A stretch of 64,000 bases of DNA from Tipula vernalis (Eukaryota; Arthropoda; Insecta; Diptera; Tipulidae), in contig OY282560.1 of the NCBI GenBank assembly GCA_958295665.1, forward strand, positions 24,573,653-24,637,652. Direction: 5' to 3'. The notes beneath the pieces are model-generated. The model saw nothing but the letters and a program-made list of their open reading frames with translations. It ran no database searches and had not been told where the DNA came from. Each line of letters opens with the position of its first letter. The first letter of the stretch is position 1. The position numbers were made by a program, and so were the translations under genes. Positions 21,626-35,010 of this stretch are shown here, in pieces.

Positions 21626-23993
21626 AAATTGAAATTGAAATTGAAATTGAAATTGAAATTGAAATTGAAATTGAAATTAAAATTAAAATTGAAATTGAAA
21701 TTGAAATTGAAATTGAAATTGAAATTTAAATTGAAATTGAAATTGAAATTGAAATTGAAATTGAAATTGAAATTGAAATTGAAATTGAAATTGAAATTGA
21801 AATTGAAAGTGAAATTGAAAGTGAAATTGAAAGTGAAATTGAAATTGAAATTGAAAGTGAAAGTGAAATTGAAAGTGAAATTGAAATTGAAATTGAAATT
21901 GAAATTGAAATTGAAATTGAAATTGAAATTTAAATTGAAATTGAAATTGAAATTGAAATTGAAAGTGAAATTGAAAGTGAAATTGATAGTGAAATTGAAA
22001 GTGAAATTGAAAGTGAAATTGAAAGTGAAATTGAAAGTTAAATTGAAATTGAAATAGAAAGTGAAATTGAAATTGAAATTGAAATTGAAATTGAAATTGA
22101 AATTGAAATTGAAATTGAAATTTAAATTGAAATTGAAATTGAAATTGAAAGTGAAATTGAAAGTGAAATTGAAATTGAAATTGAAATTGAAATTGAAATT
22201 GAAATTGAAATTGAAATTGAAATTGAAATTGAAATTGAAATTGAAATTGAAATTGAAATTGAAATTGAAATTGAAATTGAAATTGAAGGTAAAATTAAAA
22301 TTGAAATTGAAATTGAAATTGAAATTGAAATTGAAATTGAAATTGAAATTGAAATTGAAATTGAAATTGAAATTGAAAGTGAAATTGTATAGGAATTGGA
22401 ATTGAAATTGAAAGTGAAATTGAAAGTGAAATTGATAGTGAAATTGAAAGTGAAATTAAAGGTGAAATTGAAAGTGAAATTGAAATTGAAATTGAAAGTG
22501 AAATTGAAAGTGAAATTGAAAGTAAAATTGAAAGTGAAATTGAAAGTGAAATTGAAAGTGAAATTGAATGTGAAATTGAAAGTGAAATTGAAAGTGAAAT
22601 TGAAATTGAAATTGAAATTAAAATTGTAATTGAAATTGAAATTGAAATTGAAGGTGAAATTGAAATTGAAATTGAAATTGAAATTGAAATTGAAATTGAA
22701 ATTGAAATTGAAAGTGAAATTGTATAGGAATTGGAATTGAAATTGAAAGTGAAATTGAAAGTGAAATAAAAAGTGAAATTGAAATTGAAATTGAAATTGA
22801 AATTGAAATTGAAAGTGAAATTGAAATTGAAATTGAAATTGAAATTGAAATTGAAATTGAAATTGAAATTGAAATTGAAATTGAAATTGAAATTGAAATT
22901 GAAATTGAAATTGAAATTGAAATTGAAATTGAAATTGAAATTGAAATTGAAATTGAAATTGAAATTGAAATTGAAATTAAAAGTGAAATTGAAAGTGAAA
23001 TTGATAGTGAAATTGAAATTGAAATTGATAGTGAAATTGAAAGTGAAATTCAAATTGAAATTGAAATTGAAATTGAAAGTGAAATTGAAAGTGGAAGTGA
23101 AATTGAAAGTGAAATTGAAAGTAAAATTGAAAGTGAAATTGAAATTGAAATTGAAATTGAAATTGAAAATGAAATTGAATGTGAAATTGAAATTGAAATT
23201 GAAAGTGAAATTGAAAGTGAAATTAAAATTGTAATTGAAATTGAAATTGAAATTGAAATTGAAATTGAAATTGAAATTGAAATTGAAATTGAAATTGAAA
23301 TTGAAATTGAAATTGAAATTGAAATTGAAATTGAAATTGAAATTGAAATTGAAATTGAAATTGAAATTGAAATTGAAATTGAAATTGAAATTGGAATTGA
23401 AATTGAAATTGAAATTGAAATTGAAATTGAAATTGAAAGTAAAATTGTATAGGAATTGGAATTGAAATTGAAATTGAAATTGAAATTGAAATTGAAATTG
23501 AAATTGAAATTGAAATTGAAATTGAAATTGAAATTGAAATTGAAATTGAAATTGAAATTGAAATTGAAATTGAAATTGAAATTGAAATTGAAATTGAAAT
23601 TGAAATTGAAATTGAAATTGAAATTGAAATTGAAATTGAAATTGAAATTGAAATTGAAATTGAAATTGAAAGTGAAAGTAAAATTGAAAGTGAAATTAAA
23701 AGTGAAATTGATAGTGAAATTGAAAGTGAAATTGAAAGTGAAATTGAAAGTAAATTGAAAGTGAAATTGAAAGTGAAATTGAAATTGAAATTGAAAGTGA
23801 AATTGAAAGTAAAATTGAAAGTAAAATTGAAAGTGAAATTGAAAGTGAAATTGAAAGTGAAATTGAAAGTGAAATTGAAATTGAAATTAAAAGTGAAATT
23901 GAATGTGAAATTGAAAGTGAAATTGAAAGTGAAATTGAAAGGTAAATTGAAAGTGAAATTGAAATTGAAATTGAAATTAAAATTGAAATTGAA

Positions 23994-24164
23994 ATTCATA
24001 TTGAAATTGTAATTGTATTGGAATTGGAATTGGAATTGGAATTGTAATCAGAATTGGAATTTTAATTGTAATTGGAATTGGACTTGTAATTGTAATTGTA
24101 ATTGTGATTGTTAATGTATTTGAAATTGTAGTTGTAATTGTAATTGGAATTGGAATTGAAATTA
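23994..24164 (+). repeat. Irregular GTAATT/GGAATT cassette, copy 2
   Basis: Second copy of the 21455-21625 cassette. Differences include GTATTGG for GTATAGG, GTTAATG for GTAAATG, and GAAATTAAAATT for GAAACTAAAATT. The shared order of rare variants shows a segmental duplication of about 2.5 kb within the array. Confidence 0.9.
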
Positions 24165-25860
24165 AAATTGAAATTGAAATTGAAATTGAAATTGAAATTG
24201 AAATTGAAATTGAAATTGAAATTAAAATTGAAATTGAAATTGAAATTGAAATTGAAATTGAAATTGAAATTGAAATTGAAATTGAAATTGAAATTGAAAT
24301 TGAAATTGAAATTGAAATTGAAATTGAAATTGAAATTGAAATTGAAATTGAAATTGAAATTGAAATTGAAATTGAAATTGAAATTGAAATTGAAATTGAA
24401 ATTGAAATTGAAATTGAAATTGAAATTGAAATTGAAATTGAAATTGAAATTGAAATTGAAATTGAAATTGAAATTGAAATTGAAATTGAAATTGAAATTG
24501 AAATTGAAATTGAAATTGAAATTGAAATTGAAATTGAAATTGAAATTGAAATTGAAATTGAAATTGAAATTGAAATTGAAATTGAAATTGAAATTGAAAT
24601 TGAAATTGAAATTGAAATTGAAATTGAAAGTGAAATTGAAAGTGAAATTTAAAGTGAAATTGAAAGTGAAATTAATAGTGAAATTGATAGTGAAATTGAA
24701 AGTGAAATTGAAAGTGAAATTGAAAGTGAAATTGAAATTGAAAGTGAAATTGAAATTGAAATTGAAATTGAAATTGAATGTGAAATTGAAAGTAAAATTG
24801 AAAGTGAAATTGAAAGTGAAATTGAAAGTGAAATTGAAATTGAAATTGAAATTGAAATTGAAATTGAAATTGAAATTGAAATTGAAATTGAAATTGAAAT
24901 TGAAATTGAAATTGAAATTGAAATTGAAATTGAAATTGAAATTGAAATTGAAATTGAAATTGAAATTGAAATTGAAATTGAAATTGAAATTGAAATTGAA
25001 ATTGAAATTGAAATTGAAATTGAAATTGAAATTAAAATTAAAATTGAAATTGAAATTGAAATTGAAATTGAAATTGAAATTGAAATTGAAATTGAAATTA
25101 AAATTGAAATTGAAATTGAAATTGAAATTGAAATTGAAATTGAAATTGAAATTGAAATTGAAATTGAAATTGAAATTGAAATTGAAATTGAAATTGAAAT
25201 TGAAATTGAAATTGAAATTGAAATTGAAATTGAAATTGAAATTGAAATTGAAATTGAAATTGAAATTGAAATTGAAATTGAAATTGAAATTCAAATTGAA
25301 ATTGAAATTGAAATTGAAATTGAAATTGAAATTGAAATTGGAATTGAAATTGAAATTGAAATTGAAATTAAAATCGAAATTGAAATTGAAATTGAAATTG
25401 AACTTGAAATTGAAATTGAAATTGAAATTGAAATTGAAATTGAAATTGAAATTAAAATTGAAATTGAAATTGAAATTGAAATTGAAATTGAAATTGAAAT
25501 TGAAATTGAAATTGAAATAGAAATTGAAATTGAAATTGAAATTGAAATTGAAATTGAAATTGAAATTGAAATTGAAATTGAAATTGAAATTGAAATTGAA
25601 ATTGGAATTGGAATTGGAATTGGAATTGGAATTGGAATTGGAATTGGAATTGGAATTGGAATTATAATTGGAATTGGAATTGGAATTGGAATTGGAATTG
25701 GAATTTGAATTGCAATTGCAATTAGAAATGGAATTGGAATTGGAATTTGAATAGGAATTGTAATTGAAATTGAAATTGAAATTGTACTGGTAATTTTAAT
25801 TCTAATTGTAATTGTAATTGTAATTACATTTGTAATTGTATTTGTAATTTTAAGTGTAAC

Positions 25861-28239
25861 TGTAATTAAAAGTATTTCATTAGTCGATCTGAAAATGAAG
25901 CGAAAATTGAGATTAATCACATCTAATCTCGAGCAAGCATCGCCAGATAGGATGTCCACATGAAAAAAGATATCTCTTGCCAATGGATTATTATTACAAG
26001 GATTTTCCAATCTTTAACTTGCGTAATAGAATAAGGCACTCTATTCTCGTCACTCACAGGAGTACATAGGCCAAATTAGACCTGCCTTAGTAGCACAATT
26101 AATCGGCTGTTGATGTACATCATTTATTTCTCCAGACGATTGTCAGTAACAAAGAAGCCTTCCTAGCCACAAGGCTACAATTTGAGATTTTATCCGCTAA
26201 GTCTTAGCCGTGTACCAATCAAAATGAGAGAAGACGAACGGATCAAACATAATGTTGATAATGGAAGACGTTTTGTCTTCTGTTCTTACTGGATCGAAAA
26301 GTAACTGTAACGGTCACGTTAATAAAATGTTGATCTCCCAATTTCATGGATAATTATTTGGGAAGAGAAAAAACTTCACAATTTTCACAAACACGTGACG
26401 TTTATTGTACATTTTTTTTTTAGGGCAGAATAAATCATATATTCAAATAACCTGTCGTTTTTAAAGAAGGGTAGATAAAGTAAAAATATTTTCATTCGTG
26501 AAAGCTAAATTTAAAGCTTTTAAATATATGTTGTTTATATTCCATGAAATGTTTGGAGTAAACTTGCTATAAAGGCAAACAAGTAACACTACAAAAATTA
26601 ACAAATTAGTAGCGAATTATGAAACATAAAGTCCATCTAAAAAATATCAAACTTCTCTGTTAGCTGTACATATCTCCCCGTTTAGTAATGGTTGAAGTCT
26701 ATTAAAGTTGAAATAGTCGTAGAACACAATTATGTAGGAAAGGGATTTTCACTCTATTCCGTTTTATTTATTTTGGACAAAAACAAAAATTATAAATTGT
26801 TGTTTTTACCATTTACCAACTTGCAAGGTTCCACAAAATCCCAAGCAAAAAAAAAAATTCATTATACAAAACCAAAACAATAACACAATAGGCGCACCGA
26901 GGTAAAAATATCGATGAAACAGAATACATTGTTTGTGTTTGGAAAATATACGGCCGGTGATAGATTGGGGAGAGATATCCAATCCCAACAAATTGAAGTT
27001 TTTTATTTTTATTTTTTTTTTTCAATGTTTGTTTATTTGGCCTTTTGTTTAGGTTAGTATAATATACTTGAAGGTAAACGATTTATATAAATTTTACTGG
27101 TAAACAAACAATATCGATATATTTGTGATGGCCAAGGCAACGATTAGGCGACATCAATTTGCCCACTTTGTACTGTGTAACTTGTATCGGATATGAATCA
27201 CTATAATTTACCCAATTTCAAACATTTTTTGTTTTGTGATGTCAATACAACATTTTTTTTTTCGAAAAAATATAGAAACTGAGTTGTACATCACAAAAAA
27301 AAATGGGATTAAGCTTTTTTGTTGTTGTTGTTGTTATTTGTTTTCGGGTTTATAAAAATATTTTTTATGCCTGAAAGTTTCTAGATTCGGTTCGGTCGTT
27401 TCGTATACACATAAGTCTTTGTTTATTTATGATGATTTGGAGTAGAATTTTATGTCTAGACCATTATCTACCATTTATATATCCTTTCTAGATTTTTTTG
27501 TTATTTTATTTTGGAAGAAGATATGTATGTGACGTTTTACAAGCTTCATAATATTTAATCAGTTTGAATTAAGGACGAAGTAATATTTTATTAATGAAAT
27601 TGTGCTTAAGGCGTAGCAAGTTACGTATGTTAACCTTTGCTTATGTGAGGCAATAAACAATTCTTTCCAAAAATGATAGCTGATGGAATTGGGGTTGTTG
27701 TGATTCATTTTTTTGTTTTTAAATAAAATTTTTACGTGACTATAAAAGAGTTGAAAGGTTTTACACGCCACCTTGCGTGCAGGAGAGCATATAGAACTGC
27801 CAAAGGAATAGTCACAATATGGTGAATTTGTTCATTAATGAAAATTATCCTGACCCAAATTTGAAATTGTAGACTGCTTAAACGATAAGGCTTACCCTAT
27901 CATAATTTGATGAGCACTACTGAATTGAATTTTTGTATCAATGTAGCGTAAATAATGATTTTGTCTCCACTTAGATAAGGGTGATTAAATTTATTATTAC
28001 ATCAGATAAAATTAATAATCCTTAAATTTGTTCGGCAATGTTAAGTTTTATTTAATAGAAGAGAAACAGCATACTTTTCTAACATACATGCATGGATTAT
28101 TAATAAATCTACAAATTTTAAAGTAAGATAATATCAGAATAACAGTGTTAGTTTTATTCAAATCTAGTCGATACAGATGAAACAAACAGTTGTCTGTTTC
28201 TGAAGCTTCCCTATATTCTAAATTTGTAAATTATGCGGA
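25861..28239. other. Intergenic sequence between hexamer array and satellite
   Basis: AT-rich unique sequence with no gene, RNA or element recognised. Small open frames at 26692-26883, 26806-27025 and 27559-27771 have no motif and are low-complexity. Confidence 0.5.
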
Positions 28240-28343
28240 TACATTCTGTCAAAAAAGTATCGAGAATTGTTAAATAAAACACAAATTTTATGTTCAATCA
28301 TAAAAATTTAATTTTTCGCCCTCCAAGTATTCTCCATTCGAGG
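28240..28343 (-). mobile_element. Mariner-like element 3' end (transposase tail plus terminal sequence)
   Basis: On the minus strand, 28341-28294 reads SNGEYLEGEKLNFYD followed by TGA. This looks like the C-terminus of mariner-type transposases, which often end with NGEYFEGDK-like residues. About 50 bp farther comes AAAAAAGTATCGAGAATTG (28250-28268 on the plus strand) and then CATTCTGTC beside a TA at 28240-28241. TA is the target site of mariner elements, and the distance from stop codon to end fits. The satellite array starts directly at the other side of this tail. The identification rests on a short peptide and a plausible terminus, so it is tentative. Confidence 0.5.
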
Positions 28344-28860
28344 CAGATTTTGAACGGCAAAAATCTAAAATGCTCCGAATACGTTAGTCAATACCTCTAT
28401 CAATAGGCTTCAGGATCTGTATTTATTTTGCCAATTTGCATTTGGATTGCTCGAATATTTCTAACCATTTAATAGAAAATTCGATTTTATTGAAAATCAA
28501 CTGTGCTACAGCCCACAGATTTTGAACGGCAAAAATCTAAAATGTTCCGATTACGTTGGTCAATACCTCTATCAATAGGCTTCAGAATCTGTATTTATTT
28601 TGCCAATTTGCATTTGGATTGCTAGAATATTTCTAACCATTTAATAGAAAATTCGATTTTATTGAAAATCAACTGTGCTATAGCCCACAGATTTTGAACG
28701 GCAAAAATCTAAAATGCTCCGATTACGATGGTCAATACCTCTTTCAATAGGCTTCAGGATGTGTATCTATTTTGCCAATTTGCATTTGGATTGCTCGAAT
28801 ATTTCTAACCATTTAATAGAAAATTCGATTTTATTGAAAATCAACTGTGCTACAGCCCAC

Positions 28861-31800
28861 AGATTTTGAACGCCAAAAATCTAAAATGCTCCGATTACGT
28901 TGGTCAATACCTCTATCAATAGGCTTCAGAATCTGTATTTATTTTGCCAATTTGCATTTGGATTGCTAGAATATTTCTAACCATTTAATAGAAAATTCGA
29001 TTTTATTGAAAATCAACTGTGCTATAGCCCACAGATTTTGAACGGCAAAAATCTAAAATGCTCCGATTACGATGGTCAATACCTCTATCAATAGGCTTCA
29101 GGATCTGTATCTATTTTGCCAATTTGCATTTGGATTGCTCGAATATTTCTAACCATTTAATAGAAAATTCGATTTTATTGAAAATCAACTGTGCTATAGC
29201 CCACAGATTTTGAACGGCAAAAATCTAAAATGTTCCGATTACGTTGGTCAATACCTCTATCAATAGGCTTCAGGATCTGTATTAATTTTGCTAATTTGCA
29301 TTTGTATTGCTCGAATATTTCTACCATTTAATAGAAAATTCGATTTTATTGAAAATCAACTGTGCTACAGCCCACAGATTTTGAACGCCAAAAATCTAAA
29401 ATGCTCCGATTACGTTGGTCAATACCTCTATCAATAGGCTTCAGAATCTGTATTTATTTTGCCAATTTGCATTTGGATTGCTAGAATATTTCTAACCATT
29501 TAATAGAAAATTCGATTTTATTGAAAATCAACTGTGCTATAGCCCACAGATTTTGAACGGCAAAAATCTAAAATGTTCCGATTACGTTGGTCAATACCTC
29601 TATCAATAGGCTTCAGGATTTGTATTTATTTTTCTAATTTGCATTTGGATTGCTCGAATATTTCTAACCATTTAATAGAAAATTCGATTTTATTGAAAAT
29701 CAACTGTGCTATAGCCCACAGATTTTGAACGGCAAAAATCTAAAATGTTCCGATTACGTTGGTCAATACCTCTATCAATAGGCTTCAGGATCTGTATTAA
29801 TTTTGCTAATTTGCATTTGTATTGCTCGAATATTTCTACCATTTAATAGAAAATTTGATTTTATTGAAAATCAACTGTGCTACAGCCCACAGATTTTGAA
29901 CGCCAAAAATCTAAAATGCTCCGATTACGTTGGTCAATACCTCTATCAATAGGCTTCAGAATCTGTATTTATTTTGCCAATTTGCATTTGGATTGCTAGA
30001 ATATTTCTAACCATTTAATAGAAAATTCGATTTTATTGAAAATCAACTGTGCTATAGCCCACAGATTTTGAACGGCAAAAATCTAAAATGCTCCGATTAC
30101 GATGGTCAATACCTCTATCAATAGGCTTCAGGATCTGTATCTATTTTGCCAATTTGCATTTGGATTGCTCGAATATTTCTAACCATTTAATAGAAAATTC
30201 GATTTTATTGAAAATCAACTGTGCTACAGCCCACAGATTTTGAACGTCAAAAATCTAAAATGCTCCGATTACGTTGGTCAATACCTCTATCAATAGGCTT
30301 CAGGATTTGTATTTATTTTTCTAATTTGCATTTGGATTGCTCGAATATTTCTAACCATTTAATAGAAAATTCGATTTTATTGAAAATCAACTGTGCTATA
30401 GCCCACAGATTTTGAACGGCAAAAATCTAAAATGTTCCGATTACGTTGGTCAATACCTCTATCAATAGGCTTCAGGATCTGTATTAATTTTGCTAATTTG
30501 CATTTGTATTGCTCGAATATTTCTACCATTTAATAGAAAATTCGATTTTATTGAAAATCAACTGTGCTACAGCCCACAGATTTTGAACGCCAAAAATCTA
30601 AAATGCTCCGATTACGTTGGTCAATACCTCTATCAATAGGCTTCAGAATCTGTATTTATTTTGCCAATTTGCATTTGGATTGCTAGAATATTTCTAACCA
30701 TTTAATAGAAAATTCGATTTTATTGAAAATCAACTGTGCTATAGCCCACAGATTTTGAACGGCAAAAATCTAAAATGCTCCGATTACGATGGTCAATACC
30801 TCTATCAATAGGCTTCAGGATCTGTATCTAGTTTGCCAATTTGCATTTGGATTGCTCGAATATTTCTAACCATTTAATAGAAAATTCGATTTTATTGAAA
30901 ATCAACTGTGCTACAGCCCACAGATTTTGAACGCCAAAAATCTAAAATGCTCCGATTACGTTGGTCAATACCTCTATCAATAGGCTTCAGGATTTGTATT
31001 TATTTTTCTAATTTGCATTTGGATTGCTCGAATATTTCTAACCATTTAATAGAAAATTCGATTTTATTGAAAATCAACTGTGCTATAGCCCACAGATTTT
31101 GAACGGCAAAAATCTAAAATGTTCCGATTACGTTGGTCAATACCTCTATCAATAGGCTTCAGGATCTGTATTAATTTTGTATTGCTCGAATATTTCTACC
31201 ATTTAATAGAAAATTCGATTTCATTGAAAATCAACTGTGCTACAGCCCACAGATTTTGAACGCCAAAAATCTAAAATGCTCCGATTACGTTGGTCAATAC
31301 CTCTATCAATAGGCTTCAGAATCTGTATTTATTTTGCCAATTTGCATTTGGATTGCTAGAATATTTCTAACCATTTAATAGAAAATTCGATTTTATTGAA
31401 AATCAACTGTGCTATAGCCCACAGATTTTGAACGGCAAAAATCTAAAATGCTCTGATTACGATGGTCAATACCTCTATCAATAGGCTTCAGGATCTGTAT
31501 CTATTTTGCCAATTTGCATTTGGATTGCTCGAATATTTCTAACCATTTAATAGAAAATTCGATTTTATTGAAAATCAACTGTGCTATAGCCCACAGATTT
31601 TGAACGGCAAAAATCTAAAATGTTCCGATTACGTTGGTCAATACCTCTATCAATAGGCTTCAGGATCTGTATTAATTTTGCTAATTTGCATTTGTATTGC
31701 TCGAATATTTCTACCATTTAATAGAAAATTCGATTTTATTGAAAATCAACTGTGCTACAGCCCACAGATTTTGAACGCCAAAAATCTAAAATGCTCCGAT

Positions 31801-34510
31801 TACGTTGGTCAATACCTCTATCAATAGGCTTCAGAATCTGTATTTATTTTGCCAATTTGCATTTGGATTGCAAGAATATTTCTAACCATTTAATAGAAAA
31901 TTCGATTTTATTGAAAATCAACTGTGCTATAGCCCACAGATTTTGAACGGCAAAAATCTAAAATGCTCCGATTACGATGGTCAATACCTCTATCAATAGG
32001 CTTCAGGATCTGTATCTATTTTGCCAATTTGCATTTGGATTGCTCGAATATTTCTAACCATTTAATAGAAAATTCGATTTTATTGAAAATCAACTGTGCT
32101 ATAGCCCACAGATTTTGAACGGCAAAAATCTAAAATGTTCCGATTACGTTGGTCAATACCTCTATCAATAGGCTTCAGGATTTGTATTTATTTTTCTAAT
32201 TTGCATTTGGATTGCTCGAATATTTCTAACCATTTAATAGAAAATTCGATTTTATTGAAAATCAACTGTGCTATAGCCCACAGATTTTGAACGGCAAAAA
32301 TCTAAAATGTTCCGATTACGTTGGTCAATACCTCTATCAATAGGCTTCAGGATCTGTATTAATTTTGCTAATTTGCATTTGTATTGCTCGAATATTTCTA
32401 CCATTTAATAGAAAATTCGATTTTATTGAAAATCAACTGTGCTACAGCCCACAGATTTTGAACGCCAAAAATCTAAAATGCTCCGATTACGTTGGTCAAT
32501 ACCTCTATCAATAGGCTTCAGAATCTGTATTTATTTTGCCAATTTGCATTTGGATTGCTAGAATATTTCTAACCATTTAATAGAAAATTCGATTTTATTG
32601 AAAATCAACTGTGCTATAGCCCACAGATTTTGAACGGCAAAAATCTAAAATGCTCCGATTACGATGGTCAATACCTCTATCAATAGGCTTCAGGATCTGT
32701 ATCTATTTTGCCAATTTGCATTTGGATTGCTCGAATATTTCTAACCATTTAATAGAAAATTCGATTTTATTGAAAATCAACTGTGCTATAGCCCACAGAT
32801 TTTGAACGCCAAAAATCTAAAATGCTCCGATTACGTTGGTCAATACCTCTATCAATAGGCTTCAGGATTTGTATTTATTTTTCTAATTTGCATTTGGATT
32901 GCTCGAATATTTCTAACCATTTAATAGAAAATTCGATTTTATTGAAAATCAACTGTGCTATAGCCCACAGATTTTGAACGGCAAAAATCTAAAATGTTCC
33001 GATTACGTTGGTCAATACCTCTATCAATAGGCTTCAGGATCTGTATTAATTTTGCTAATTTGCATTTGTATTGCTCGAATATTTCTACCATTTAATAGAA
33101 AATTCGATTTTATTGAAAATCAACTGTGCTACAGCCCACAGATTTTGAACGCCAAAAATCTAAAATGCTCCGATTACGTTGGTCAATACCTCTATCAATA
33201 GGCTTCAGAATCTGTATTTATTTTGCCAATTTGCATTTGGATTGCTAGAATATTTCTAACCATTTAATAGAAAATTCGATTTTATTGAAAATCAACTGTG
33301 CTATAGCCCACAGATTTTGAACGGCAAAAATCTAAAATGTTCCGATTACGTTGGTCAATACCTCTATCAATAGGCTTCAGGATCTGTATCTATTTTGCCA
33401 ATTTGCATTTGGATTGCTCGAATATTTCTAACCATTTAATAGAAAATTCGATTTTATTGAAAATCAACTGTGCTACAGCCCACAGATTTTGAACGCCAAA
33501 AATCTAAAATGCTCCGATTACGTTGGTCAATACCTCTATCAATAGGCTTCAGAATCTGTATTTATTTTGCCAATTTGCATTTGGATTGCTAGAATATTTC
33601 TAACCATTTAATAGAAAATTCGATTTTATTGAAAATCAACTGTGCTATAGCCCACAGATTTTGAACGGCAAAAATCTAAAATGCTCCGATTACGATGGTC
33701 AATACCTCTATCAATAGGCTTCAGGATCTGTATCTATTTTGCCAATTTGCATTTGGATTGCTCGAATATTTCTAACCATTTAATAGAAAATTCGATTTTA
33801 TTGAAAATCAACTGTGCTATAGCCCACAGATTTTGAACGCCAAAAATCTAAAATGCTCCGATTACGTTGGTCAATACCTCTATCAATAGGCTTCAGGATT
33901 TGTATTTATTTTTCTAATTTGCATTTGGATTGCTCGAATATTTCTAACCATTTAATAGAAAATTCGATTTTATTGAAAATCAACTGTGCTATAGCCCACA
34001 GATTTTGAACGGCAAAAATCTAAAATGTTCCGATTACGTTGGTCAATACCTCTATCAATAGGCTTCAGGATCTGTATTAATTTTGCTAATTTGCATTTGT
34101 ATTGCTCGAATATTTCTACCATTTAATAGAAAATTCGATTTTATTGAAAATCAACTGTGCTACAGCCCACAGATTTTGAACGCCAAAAATCTAAAATGCT
34201 CCGATTACGTTGGTCAATACCTCTATCAATAGGCTTCAGAATCTGTATTTATTTTGCCAATTTGCATTTGGATTGCTAGAATATTTCTAACCATTTAATA
34301 GAAAATTCGATTTTATTGAAAATCAACTGTGCTATAGCCCACAGATTTTGAACGGCAAAAATCTAAAATGTTCCGATTACGTTGGTCAATACCTCTATCA
34401 ATAGGCTTCAGGATCTGTATCTATTTTGCCAATTTGCATTTGGATTGCTCGAATATTTCTAACCATTTAATAGAAAATTCGATTTTATTGAAAATCAACT
34501 GTGCTATAGC
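28861..34510. repeat. Four-monomer higher-order repeat region, period about 687 bp
   Basis: Here monomers follow the order A-B-C-D. A: TTAATTTTGCTAATTT with GCATTTGTATT and CTACCATTT, 171 bp. B: CGCC, AGAATCTG, GCTAG. C: GATTACGATGG, TCTATT. D: CGCC or CGGC, GGATTTGTATTTATTTTTC. Equivalent D positions lie at about 30221 and 30908, 687 bp apart, and the order repeats many times with occasional missing or duplicated D or C units. Confidence 0.88.
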
Positions 34511-35010
34511 CCATTGAACGGCAAAAATCTAAAATGCTCCGAACACGTTAGTCAATACCTCTATCAATAGGCTTCAGGATCTGTATTTATTTTGCCAATT
34601 TGCATTTGGATTGCTCGAATATTTCTAACCATTTAATAGAAAATACGATTTTATTGAAAATCAACTGTGCTACAGCCCACAGATTTTGAACGGCAAAAAT
34701 CTAAAATGCTCCGATTACGTTGGTCAATACCTCTATCAATAGGCTTCAGAATCTGTATTTATTTTGCCAATTTGCATTTGGATTGCTAGAATATTTCTAA
34801 CCATTTAATAGAAAATTCGATTTTATTGAAAATCAACTGTGCTATAGCCCACAGATTTTGAACGGCAAAAATCTAAAATGCTCCGATTACGATGGTCAAT
34901 ACCTCTATCAATAGGCTTCAGGATCTGTATCTATTTTGCCAATTTGCATTTGGATTGCTCGAATATTTCTAACCATTTAATAGAAAATTCGATTTTATTG
35001 AAAATCAACT

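Larger units (their letters stand above)
20495..25860. repeat. (GAAATT)n hexanucleotide array of about 5.4 kb
   Basis: The array is built from GAAATT with common variants GAAAGT, GGAATT, GTAATT, GATAGT and AAAATT. Pure stretches (for example 24230-24625 and 24840-25030) alternate with blocks in which GAAATT and GAAAGT alternate as a 12-bp unit. A GTATAGGAATTGGAATTG variant recurs at about 21111, 22387, 22722 and 23447. The right end grades into GGAATT (about 25600-25710) and GTAATT copies. Five of six frames are open through a GAAATT tract (Lys-Leu, Glu-Ile, Asn-Phe, Ile-Ser and Gln-Phe repeats), which produces apparent proteins up to 458 residues. These are artefacts of a hexamer that keeps phase. 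Confidence 0.96.

Noticed and set aside
20489..25520. Long Lys-Leu, Glu-Ile, Asn-Phe, Ile-Ser and Gln-Phe polymers
   Set aside because: Translation of a hexamer array in several frames of both strands at once.
26692..27771. Several 60-70-codon frames
   Set aside because: AT-rich, overlapping on both strands, no motif or splice structure.
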